Shown: positions 6,580 through 13,061 of the stretch, in pieces
Position numbering within the stretch: position 1 is the stretch's first letter
Layout: every line of letters starts with the position of its first letter
Origin: Verrucomicrobiota bacterium
GTDB lineage: Bacteria; Verrucomicrobiota; Verrucomicrobiia; Opitutales; Opitutaceae
DNA length: 13,951 nt
Reading direction: 5' to 3'
Assembly (NCBI GenBank): GCA_023447015.1
Contig: JAEXPG010000305.1
Coordinates: 1-13,951, forward strand
Notes under the pieces: generated by a model
Database searches by the model: none
The model's input: the letters and a program-made list of their open reading frames with translations, nothing else
What the model was told of the DNA's origin: nothing
Translations under genes and position numbers: made by a program

Positions 6580-6708
6580 GGGATCGGTTCTGTGGAGGGG
6601 GGCGGGGCGGTTCACCGAACCGGCCGGCCGGGGGCTTGGGGGAGGTGGGGACTGTGCATCGAAAAAGCGGAGATGCAAAACGGTCGGAGGCAAATCCCGG
6701 CGGACCGG

Positions 6709-6744
6709 CCGCCCCGCCCGTGGCAGGTGAGCGGCGCGGGGCGG
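6709..6744. other. GC-rich hairpin between hcp-like and 65-aa genes
   Basis: CCGCCCCGC (6709-6717) and GCGGGGCGG (6736-6744) form a perfect 9-bp stem with an 18-base loop, 25 bases past the end of the Hcp-like gene. There is no T-tract, so it is not a standard intrinsic terminator. It could stabilise the 3' end of the upstream message or attenuate reading into the small gene. Confidence 0.35.
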
Positions 6745-6768
6745 GTGCCGGCCCGGATCGGAGCGAAG

Positions 6769-7257
6769 CTAGGCGACCGGAGCTTCCCAGTCGTCCTCGG
6801 CGGTGATGCCGCCGGCGAGGTTGGTCCACTCGATCTTCTGGTAGCAGAAACTGATGTGCTCGCGCTCGCGCAGGGGTTTGTTGTCGGGCACCTGGTTGTT
6901 GAGCATCTCCTGGCGGATGGCGGCGATCGAGGCGTTGGTGAGCCGGATGGTGAAGTAGTGGACGTCCTTCCCGCTCGCGTTGTGCTGCCACAGGGCCAGC
7001 TCCCACTGGGGGAGGTTCTCGTTGTTCACCAGGACGTTCATCAGCAGCGGGCTGGTCGAATCGATCTCCTTGGTGATCGTGATCGGCCGGTGCTGGCGCT
7101 TTCCGGTCGGCAGGCCGCTCGCCGCATCGCGGGGTGAGATCACCTCGTGTGTCCACGCGATGACCTTGATCGATCCCTTCCGCCCGGGGCGGGTAACGGG
7201 ACCGTTGATGTCGCCTTGGTTCACTCCTTTGAGCCGTAAATAGGCGTCGAATGCCAT
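6769..7257 (-). CDS. hcp: Hcp-family (type VI secretion tube-like) protein
   Basis: A 162-residue protein of the Hcp/T6SS family, the ring-forming tube protein secreted by type VI machines; family length is about 160-170. Signature parts are the N terminus AFDAYLRLKGVNQGDI (2-17), the strand IKVIAWTHEV (30-39), HRPITITKEIDSTSPLLMN (56-74), the helix ASIAAIRQEMLNN (109-121) and the C-terminal strand EHISFCYQKIEWT (133-145). The start at 7257 is fixed by AGGAG at 7267-7263, five bases upstream: a proper Shine-Dalgarno, which most genes here lack, suggesting strong translation. No other T6SS gene (sheath, baseplate, ClpV, VgrG) is in the window, so it is an orphan here. It could serve a T6SS encoded elsewhere, or be one of the Hcp-like proteins found in bacteria without T6SS. 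Single-domain: no toxin extension. Confidence 0.9.
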   Translation of the reverse strand: MAFDAYLRLKGVNQGDINGPVTRPGRKGSIKVIAWTHEVISPRDAASGLPTGKRQHRPITITKEIDSTSPLLMNVLVNNENLPQWELALWQHNASGKDVHYFTIRLTNASIAAIRQEMLNNQVPDNKPLREREHISFCYQKIEWTNLAGGITAEDDWEAPVA

Positions 7258-7262
7258 GGTTT

Positions 7263-7267
7263 CTCCT
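7263..7267 (-). promoter_or_regulatory. Strong ribosome binding site of the hcp-like gene
   Basis: AGGAG on the minus strand, five bases before the ATG at 7257. It is one of the few clear Shine-Dalgarno sequences in the window, and it decides the start. Confidence 0.7.
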
Positions 7268-7547
7268 GCTTGGGGGCGGCCGTGGGGCAGACGGCCTCTG
7301 CTGTGGGTGGCCGGATACTGCCGACAAGTCGTCGTCGGTCAAACGGCGGAGTGGGTGCGCGGAGCTGGTGCCCGGCGCGTGGCGCACGGTCCGTGCGGCG
7401 CCGCAGCGCGTGGCGGGTGGAGCCCTGGTGGTGCAATAGGCGGCGATCGATGCCGGCGGTTGCGGATGGATGGGATTGCTGTAGCAAGTGGGCTTCCCCT
7501 GGCTGGCACGGTCCGGCCAACTCCCCTCATTGTTCCCCAATAATCCC

Positions 7548-8981
7548 ATGAACATGCGTACTCCTGTCCTGAGCGGTCTGGTTCTGTTTGTCGTCGGCGC
7601 ACTTGGCGCCGCGGCACCGCAGCGAGCGAAGGCGACCTTGACGGTCACCACGGCGGAGCAGGCGTTTGCCGACGCCTCGCGCGGTGTGCGCGCGGAGCCC
7701 GGCACCGGCGCCGCGGACCTCGTGATCGAGGCGGAGACCAGCTACCAGGAGATCAAGGGCTTTGGCGGCTCCTTCAATGAGAAGGGGTGGACCGCGCTGC
7801 GGCTGCTCCCGGACGACGGCGCGAAGGTCCTCCGCGAGCTGTTCGATCCGAAGGGCACCGCGCGGTTCAACATCTGCCGGGTGCCGGTCGGCGCCTCGGA
7901 CTATGCGGAGAGCCGCTACTCGTTGGCCGAGACGGCGGACGACTTCGCGATGAAGGATTTCTCCATCGCGCGTGATCGCGAGCGGCTGATCCCCTACATC
8001 AAGGCGGCCAAGCGCCTGAATCCCGCCCTGCAGCTCTGGGGTTCGGCGTGGTCGCCGCCGGCCTGGATGAAGACGAACAAGGCCACCGACTCCGGCGCGA
8101 TGCGCGACGAGCCGGCGATCTACGACGCGTACGCGCTCTACCTGCTCAAGTTCGCGCAGGCCTACCGGGCCGAGGGGCTCGAACTCATGGCGCTCTGTCC
8201 GCAGAACGAGCCCGGGACGCTCACCGACTATCCGAGCTGCGACTGGACCGGCGCGCAACTGCGCGACTTCATCCGCGACCACATGGGCCCGCTTTTCGCG
8301 AAGGAGAACGGCCCGGCGGTCTGGCTTGGCACGATCAACGTGGCGGAGCTGCCGAAGTACATCGAGCCGACGATGAGCGATCCGGCCGCCGCGCGGTATG
8401 TGCAGGCGCTGGGCCTGCAATGGTACGCGCTCGAGATCGCGGCGGAGTGTGCGCGCCGCTGGCCCGGGGTGATGATCGCGCAGACAGAGACGGAGTGCGG
8501 CAACAACCACTGGCAGCCCGGCTATCGCAAGGACGTCCCGCCCAACGACTGGGCCTACGGTGCCTACACCTGGGGCAAGATCCACGGTTTCTTCCTCGGC
8601 GGCGCCTCGATCTACGAGGCCTGGAACATGGTGCTCGACACGAAGGGGCGCTCGATCGGCTCGCGGATCCCCTGGCCGCAGAACGCGCTCGTGACCGTCG
8701 ATTTCGACACGCGCAAGGCGACGTACACGCCGGCGTTCTGGGCGTTCGCGCACTTCAGCCACTTCATCGACGCCGGTGCTCGGCGTATCGGCCTGAAGGG
8801 CGAGTTGAAGGACGCGATCGCGTTTCGCAATCCCGACGGGGCCGTGGTGCTGGTGCTCTCCAACCAGGGTGAGCAGAAACGCGAACTCTCGGTCGAACTC
8901 GCCGGCGAACGCCGGGTGGTGGCGCTGCCGGCGAAGAGCTTCGCGACCCTCGTGCTGCGGACGCCGACGGGCAAACGCTAG
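7548..8981 (+). CDS. Secreted GH30 glycosidase (glucosylceramidase-like)
   Basis: A 477-residue glycoside hydrolase family 30 enzyme. The signal peptide is residues 1-22 (MNMRTPVLSGLVLFVVGALG). The (beta/alpha)8 core begins with QEIKGFGGSFNEKGWTAL (67-84) and continues FNICRVPVGASDYA (107-120) and LWGSAWSPPAWMK (163-175). The acid/base is E221 in LCPQNEP. The nucleophile is most likely E314 in AQTETECG (311-318). FFLGGASIYEAWNMVLD and the C-terminal beta-sandwich (AIAFRNPDGAVVLVLSNQGE) complete the fold. Bacterial GH30 enzymes of this group cleave beta-1,6- or beta-1,3-glucosides, beta-xylosides or glucosylceramide; the substrate cannot be set from sequence. The start at 7548 gives the signal peptide (a second Met at 7554 would also do). 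The stop TAG lies within the palindromic element at 8978-9075. It stands alone, divergent from the hcp-like gene with 290 bases between. Confidence 0.93.
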   Translation: MNMRTPVLSGLVLFVVGALGAAAPQRAKATLTVTTAEQAFADASRGVRAEPGTGAADLVIEAETSYQEIKGFGGSFNEKGWTALRLLPDDGAKVLRELFDPKGTARFNICRVPVGASDYAESRYSLAETADDFAMKDFSIARDRERLIPYIKAAKRLNPALQLWGSAWSPPAWMKTNKATDSGAMRDEPAIYDAYALYLLKFAQAYRAEGLELMALCPQNEPGTLTDYPSCDWTGAQLRDFIRDHMGPLFAKENGPAVWLGTINVAELPKYIEPTMSDPAAARYVQALGLQWYALEIAAECARRWPGVMIAQTETECGNNHWQPGYRKDVPPNDWAYGAYTWGKIHGFFLGGASIYEAWNMVLDTKGRSIGSRIPWPQNALVTVDFDTRKATYTPAFWAFAHFSHFIDAGARRIGLKGELKDAIAFRNPDGAVVLVLSNQGEQKRELSVELAGERRVVALPAKSFATLVLRTPTGKR

Positions 8982-9075
8982 AGCAGTTTCCGAGAAACTG
9001 TAGCCGGGATCGCTGATCCCGGCCCTCTGACCGGGTTCACCGAACCCGGCTACAACGAAAAACAAACTGCTCTAG
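8978..9075. repeat. Nested palindromic element (REP/MITE-like)
   Basis: Perfect 12-bp terminal inverted repeats, CTAGAGCAGTTT (8978-8989) and AAACTGCTCTAG (9064-9075), enclose three tandem hairpins with 3-base loops. These are CAGTTTC-cga-GAAACTG (8984-9000), GCCGGGATC-gct-GATCCCGGC (9003-9023) and CCGGGTTC-acc-GAACCCGG (9031-9049). TGTAGCCGGG (8999-9008) also pairs with CCCGGCTACA (9045-9054), so alternative folds compete. The left end carries the stop codon of the GH30 gene. It is probably a dispersed mobile palindrome that can also act as a 3' end structure. No transposase is in the window. Confidence 0.75.
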
Positions 9076-9108
9076 GCGCCGCGGCCGCTGGCGTGGTTCT
9101 CCGTTGCT

Positions 9109-9133
9109 CGGCGGCTCCTTGGAGGCGCCGCCG
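9109..9133. other. GC-rich hairpin between convergent genes
   Basis: CGGCGGC (9109-9115) pairs with GCCGCCG (9127-9133), 21 bases beyond the stop of the reductase gene on the minus strand and downstream of GH30 on the plus strand. It has no T-tract. It is a possible 3' structure for both genes. Confidence 0.3.
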
Positions 9134-9153
9134 GGCGAAACGGGAACGACCGC

Positions 9154-9750
9154 TCAGCCGCGGGGAAAGAGCCCGGCGACAGTCTGCCGGGTCTCCTCGA
9201 GCCAGCGCGCACGTTGCTCCGGCGTGCTGACGATCACGGAGGTGAAATAGAGGCGTTCGCCGCGCGGGATACCGCACATGCCGAAGACGCATTTCTTCCA
9301 GAGGTTTTCCAGCGGGTCGCCGTAGACGGCGCGCTCGGCCTCGATCGGCGTGTTGCCCGTGTTGACGACGAGAGCGGCGCGGAGCTTGAGCAGGCCGACC
9401 GGACCGGGTTTGCCGTCGGCGCGGATGCGGAATTCGTAGGCGACGCCGGGGCGGACCACGCGGTCGAGCCAGCCTTTGAGCACGGCGGGCGGCTGGCCCC
9501 ACCAGTTCGGGTGGACGACGATCAGTCCCTCGGCGCTCGCCAGCTCGGCGCACCGGCGCGCGATGTCGGGCGGAAGCGCGGCGTCCTTCGCGAACTCGGC
9601 GGCCGGCATGAGCGGGTCGAAGCCGTCGGCGCAGAGATCCTGGACCACCACCTCGTGGCCGAGCGCGCGCAGCGAGGCGGCGGCGGCGGCGGCGAGCGCG
9701 TGGTTGAAGCTGGCGGGATTGGGATGGGCGACGACGACGACGACTTTCAT
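9154..9750 (-). CDS. NAD(P)H dehydrogenase (quinone), flavodoxin-like fold
   Basis: A 198-residue FMN/FAD-dependent NAD(P)H:quinone oxidoreductase of the NQO1/KefF/MdaB group, which reduces quinones or small electrophiles by two electrons in the cytosol. The first strand and FMN phosphate loop are VVVVAHPNPASFNHALA (4-20). The second signature is VVHPNWWGQPPAVLKGWLDRV (78-98), where HPxWWxxPPAxLKGWxDRV is the family hallmark. LVVNTGNTP (127-135) and the C-terminal LYFTSVIVS strand (168-176) complete the Rossmann-like fold. The start at 9750 gives the canonical MKVVVVVAHPN; an in-frame Met at 9765 and a longer upstream frame are rejected. It converges on GH30 and diverges from the M29 gene. 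It resembles KefF-type ancillary subunits, but no KefC-like channel is nearby, so a detoxification role is the modest guess. Confidence 0.92.
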   Translation of the reverse strand: MKVVVVVAHPNPASFNHALAAAAAASLRALGHEVVVQDLCADGFDPLMPAAEFAKDAALPPDIARRCAELASAEGLIVVHPNWWGQPPAVLKGWLDRVVRPGVAYEFRIRADGKPGPVGLLKLRAALVVNTGNTPIEAERAVYGDPLENLWKKCVFGMCGIPRGERLYFTSVIVSTPEQRARWLEETRQTVAGLFPRG

Positions 9751-9893
9751 GTGTGGCGGCAGCATGAAGGAGGAGGAGCAGGGGCGGGCGCAAGAGCGGG
9801 GATGCCGGCGCCGCACGTGGAAACGGTCTGTCGCGGGTGCGCAGGGCGAAGTTTGGTTTTGTCGCGGTGCGGTGGTGCGGCTGGGATCGCGCG

Positions 9894-11066
9894 GTGTTTC
9901 CCGGATTCGAAGAACAGCTGCGGCGCTATGCCGAGGTGATCGTGCGCTTCGGCCTGAACCTGCGCCCGGGGCAGCGGGTGCTGCTCGCCGAGCCCTACGA
10001 GCTCCAGGGCGTGGCGCGGGCGGCGGCGCCGCTGGTCGAGGCGGTGACGGAGGCGGCCCGCGCGGCGGGCGCGGCCGGGGTGGAGACGATCTGGGGCGAC
10101 GAGGCGCTCTGGCGCGAGGCGGCGCAGAGCCGGTCGCACCGGGACTTCGGCCGGCAACTCGAGCACAACACCGAACGGCTGCGGCAGGCGGTGGCGCGCG
10201 GGGACGCGCTGGTTTTCCTCTGCAGCGCACACCCGGGCCTGGCCGACGGCATTGCGCCGCAGGGTGCGGCGCGGTTGCGGCGGATGTGTGGCGGGTTCTA
10301 CGCGCAGATCGTGCCGGGCCTGATGGCCGCGGCGACGAACTGGACCGCGGCTGCCGCACCAACTCCCGCTTGGGCGGAGACGGTTTTCGCCGACGCGCCG
10401 GCGGCCGAGCGCGCGGCGCGGTTGTGGTCGGCCGTGCTGGCCGCGTGCCGCGCGGATGACGCCGACCCGGTTGCCGCGTGGCAGGCGCGTGCGGCGGAGC
10501 TGGAGCGCCGGCGCGACGAGCTGAACCTCCGCCGGCACCGGCGCCTGCGGCTCCACGGTCCGGGTACGGCCCTGACCCTGGCGTTGCCGGCCGCGCCCCG
10601 CTGGTGCACGGCGCTGCTCACGACGTGCGACGGCCGGCGGTTCGCGCCGAACCTGCCGACGGAGGAAGTTTTCACGGCGCCGCATCGCGACTCGGCCGAG
10701 GGTTGGTTGCGCGTGGCGCGGCCGGTGGGCCACGGCGGGGCGGTGATCGAGGGGATCGAGCTGGAGTTTCGCGGCGGTCTTGTCGTGCGCGCGCACGCCC
10801 GGCGCGGCGCGGATCTGCTCGAGCGGGTGCTCGCGGCGGACCGGGGCGCGGCGCGGTTGGGTGAGGTGGCGTTGGTCGACGAGGCCACGCCGGTCGCCCG
10901 ATCGGGGCGCTGCTTCCGGCATGCGCTGCTCGACGAGAACGCGATGAACCACGTGGCGCTCGGCGACGCCTACGCCTTCACCGCCGGGGCGAACGCCGCC
11001 GGGGTGTTGAACCGCAGCGTGCTGCATCTCGACCTGCCGGTGGACGCGGAGGCGGTGCTGGCGTGA
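9894..11066 (+). CDS. M29 aminopeptidase (aminopeptidase T family)
   Basis: A 390-residue dinuclear-metal exopeptidase that removes N-terminal residues from peptides, probably in the cytosol. The N-terminal domain opens LRRYAEVIVRFGLNLRPGQR (9-28), the usual M29 beginning. The metal ligands fall in family spacing: E258 (NLPTEEVF), E324 (RLGEVALVDE), H353 (DENAMNHVALG), Y360 (GDAYAF), H378 and D380 (SVLHLD). The intervals 66, 29 and 7 equal those I recall for AmpS/AmpT. The start is uncertain: GTG at 9894 fits the family N terminus, and another GTG at 9837 would add 19 residues. The protein stops 10 residues after D380, whereas family members usually carry about 20-25 more, so the C terminus is short. 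The divergent reductase begins 143 bases away; the esterase gene follows after 59 bases on the same strand. Confidence 0.88.
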   Translation: MFPGFEEQLRRYAEVIVRFGLNLRPGQRVLLAEPYELQGVARAAAPLVEAVTEAARAAGAAGVETIWGDEALWREAAQSRSHRDFGRQLEHNTERLRQAVARGDALVFLCSAHPGLADGIAPQGAARLRRMCGGFYAQIVPGLMAAATNWTAAAAPTPAWAETVFADAPAAERAARLWSAVLAACRADDADPVAAWQARAAELERRRDELNLRRHRRLRLHGPGTALTLALPAAPRWCTALLTTCDGRRFAPNLPTEEVFTAPHRDSAEGWLRVARPVGHGGAVIEGIELEFRGGLVVRAHARRGADLLERVLAADRGAARLGEVALVDEATPVARSGRCFRHALLDENAMNHVALGDAYAFTAGANAAGVLNRSVLHLDLPVDAEAVLA

Positions 11067-11125
11067 CCGCGGAGTGCGCGGTTGAAACCCGTGCGCGCGC
11101 GTGCCACAGACTTTCTCCCTCAACC

Positions 11126-11869
11126 ATGCGCCCGGTCCTCCCCCTGTTCTGCCTCACCATGCTTGCCGTTTCGCTCAATCCGCTCCGCGCCGAAGATGCC
11201 GCGACTCCCGCGCCGCGCACGATCGACTACGACTGGATGTCGGTTGCGACGTGGCAGGAGAAGCATGCGGCCGACGTGGCGATCGCGCAGAAGGGCGGCG
11301 TCGATCTGCTGTTTGTCGGCGACTCGATCACGGAGGGCTGGGAGTGGGGCGACGGCGAGCACTGGAAGAACCATTTCGCGCCGCTCGGCGCGGCCAATTT
11401 CGGGATCGGGGGCGACACGACGCAGAACGTCCTCTGGCGTCTCGACCACGGCGCCGTCGGGGTGCTGACGCCGAAGGTCGTCGTGCTGCTGATCGGGACG
11501 AACAATCTCGGCCGCGAGAACGCCACGCCGGCCGAGGCGGCGCGCGGGATCGAGGCCGTGGTGGCGAAGCTGCGCGCGGCGTTTCCCGAGGCGAAGATTC
11601 TTCTGCACGGCATCTTCCCCTGCGACTACTCGCCGAAGGCGGAGGTCCGCGGCCGGGTGGCTGGCGTGAACGCCCTGCTGCGCCGGCTCGACGGGCGCGA
11701 CGGCAAGGTCGTCTTCCGCGACATCGGCGCGGCTTTTCTCGAGCCGGACGGCTCGATCACCACGGCGGTGTCTCCCGACGGCCTGCATCTTTCGCCCGAG
11801 GGCTACCGGCGCTGGGCAGCGCAGATCGCGCCGCTCGTGCGTGAGATGCTCGGGCTGAAGGTGGAGTGA
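11126..11869 (+). CDS. Secreted SGNH/GDSL esterase-lipase
   Basis: A 247-residue SGNH hydrolase resembling the platelet-activating-factor acetylhydrolase beta/gamma type. Signal peptide at residues 1-22 (RPVLPLFCLTMLAVSLNPLRA). Block I is LLFVGDSITEGW with nucleophile S67. Block II is NFGIGGDTTQNVLWRL, oxyanion Gly near 95. Block III is LLIGTNNLG, N126. Block V is SPDGLHLSPEGY with D218 and H221. All catalytic parts are intact. Related verrucomicrobial and planctomycete proteins often act on acetylated carbohydrates or esters; the substrate is not set by sequence. The start at 11126 gives the signal peptide. It lies 59 bases after the M29 gene and may share its transcript, although one protein is exported and the other not. 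Confidence 0.93.
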   Translation: MRPVLPLFCLTMLAVSLNPLRAEDAATPAPRTIDYDWMSVATWQEKHAADVAIAQKGGVDLLFVGDSITEGWEWGDGEHWKNHFAPLGAANFGIGGDTTQNVLWRLDHGAVGVLTPKVVVLLIGTNNLGRENATPAEAARGIEAVVAKLRAAFPEAKILLHGIFPCDYSPKAEVRGRVAGVNALLRRLDGRDGKVVFRDIGAAFLEPDGSITTAVSPDGLHLSPEGYRRWAAQIAPLVREMLGLKVE

Positions 11870-12462
11870 AGCCAGAAGGCGTAGTCGGAATCGACAGAGG
11901 GCGGAGAACCCAGCCGGACCGGGCGATATCGGAAAGAGCCTTCCGGGCACTTTAGTGGACTCCGGGATGAAGTTGACCACGGATCGCACGGATTATCACG
12001 GATGAATGTCCGGCCATCCGTGCCCATCCGTATCATCCGTGGTCGATTCCTTTGAGACGAGTTTCTTGCGAGGCAACGACGAGAGCGCAGGCCAGGGAGT
12101 CGACGGTCGGCTTGCCGACCAGCCGCTCACACCAGGCAGGTGGTGAGCAGGGAACCGGATTCCCGCGCACGACGGTCTTCGTCCGTCCGGGGGCTTTGTT
12201 TCCTTCGTTCCCTTCTGTCGTCTACCGAACGTAAGGTGAGAACGGCGATGGCGGTTGGCGCCGTGGGGAGCTGCGCCGTCCCGGACGTGGAGGGCGGCGA
12301 ATGTCGTCCGGCCTAGCTCGAACTAGCTCATCGATTTTGAGCGGTGGCTCCGTGCTGGTACTGGGGCGGAGCATCAAGAACTTGCTTCGCACTGCCACCC
12401 GGTGCGTGAATGCTGAAGGTACAGGGTCGCTGATTCTGAGCCCTGCACCAACTCTCCGCCTT
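11870..12462. other. Intergenic stretch with one palindromic repeat
   Basis: About 590 bases without a convincing gene. It contains the palindromic repeat at 11975-12044. The remainder (12045-12462) shows only short Arg/Pro/Ser-rich frames, and the plus-strand frame open from 12301 gives an implausible N-terminal extension to the zinc-ribbon protein. No clear promoter is seen. Confidence 0.5.
11975..12044. repeat. 70-bp triple-nested palindrome (dispersed-repeat type)
   Basis: Three pairs of inverted arms are nested: GACCACGGAT (11975-11984) with ATCCGTGGTC (12035-12044), ACGGAT (11988-11993) with ATCCGT (12026-12031), and CACGGATG (11997-12004) with CATCCGTG (12015-12022). The loop is 10 bases. 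The repeated unit CACGGAT recurs at 10-base spacing in the left arm. From general knowledge, CCACGGAT-type palindromes are scattered in many copies in verrucomicrobial and planctomycete genomes. Transcribed, it would form a long hairpin 106 bases after the esterase stop. Confidence 0.7.
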
Positions 12463-12996
12463 ATGTCACAAGAATCCTGCCCAAAGTGCAAACGCCCAGT
12501 CGCTTCGACTGCCGCGCCGCGTTGTGTCTTCTGCGGCAAGGCGCTCAAGGAGGGGTTTAGTGACTGGCCGAGCGAAAGCGCCTACGGGATGTCGGAACAA
12601 CCGAAGGCTAGCCAAGACGCGAGTAGTTTTTCAGACGACCCCCTCGATTCAGATGAAAGGCGGGAATGTCTGATTCTCGCCTTGATCTGTTGGGGATCGC
12701 TGACCGCATTTCTCTGCGTGCTCATGAACTACCTTGGGTTGACCGGGGTTTTCGTGGCTGTGTTGACGTTCGCCCCTCTGATTCACAGTTGGTATTCGTT
12801 CTTCAGGCTGATGGTAGTGGCACGCACGTACAACTTCCCGTGGGGGCCTCCGCGGGGGCCGATCAGCTTGGCGCTCACTCTTTTTCAGGTTTGGCGGATT
12901 GTCCGGGATTATCCGATGATGCGGTCTGCCCTTCTGTCGGTCTTCCTTGGGGGCCTTTACATGGTTTCGGTGTTTATCTGGCTTACCAAACAGTGA
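12463..12996 (+). CDS. Zinc-ribbon membrane protein, hypothetical
   Basis: A 177-residue protein of no named family. It begins with a zinc ribbon (CPKC at C6/C9 and CVFC at C21/C24, 11 residues between). A Ser/Asp-rich linker follows (30-66). Hydrophobic helices lie at about 68-88, 91-112 and 154-174, with a possible re-entrant or amphipathic segment at 133-148. The ribbon would face the cytosol. Start at ATG 12463 is chosen because it puts the ribbon at the N terminus as is common for such proteins. A longer frame from 12301 adds 54 low-complexity residues and is rejected. GC in two 60-base samples is 53-57%, against about 70% in neighbouring genes, so recent acquisition is possible. No partner gene is evident. 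Confidence 0.68.
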   Translation: MSQESCPKCKRPVASTAAPRCVFCGKALKEGFSDWPSESAYGMSEQPKASQDASSFSDDPLDSDERRECLILALICWGSLTAFLCVLMNYLGLTGVFVAVLTFAPLIHSWYSFFRLMVVARTYNFPWGPPRGPISLALTLFQVWRIVRDYPMMRSALLSVFLGGLYMVSVFIWLTKQ

Positions 12997-13061
12997 TCTG
13001 AACTCTCCTCTGTTTGGTACTAGGCAATATGGTCAGATGGGACCAACGGCCGGCGGGAGTG

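Noticed and set aside
6101..7705. 534-residue minus-strand frame over the hcp region
   Set aside because: It overlaps the Hcp-like gene in another frame. Composition is Arg/Pro/Ser-rich, with no motif.
7527..9065. 512-residue minus-strand frame opposite GH30
   Set aside because: It is Arg/Glu/Val-rich, antisense to the GH30 gene with its conserved catalytic motifs, and resembles no known family.
9751..10362. Long N-terminal extension of the quinone reductase
   Set aside because: The extension is Arg/Pro-rich and overlaps the M29 gene on the other strand. The canonical MKVVVVVAHPN start lies at 9750.
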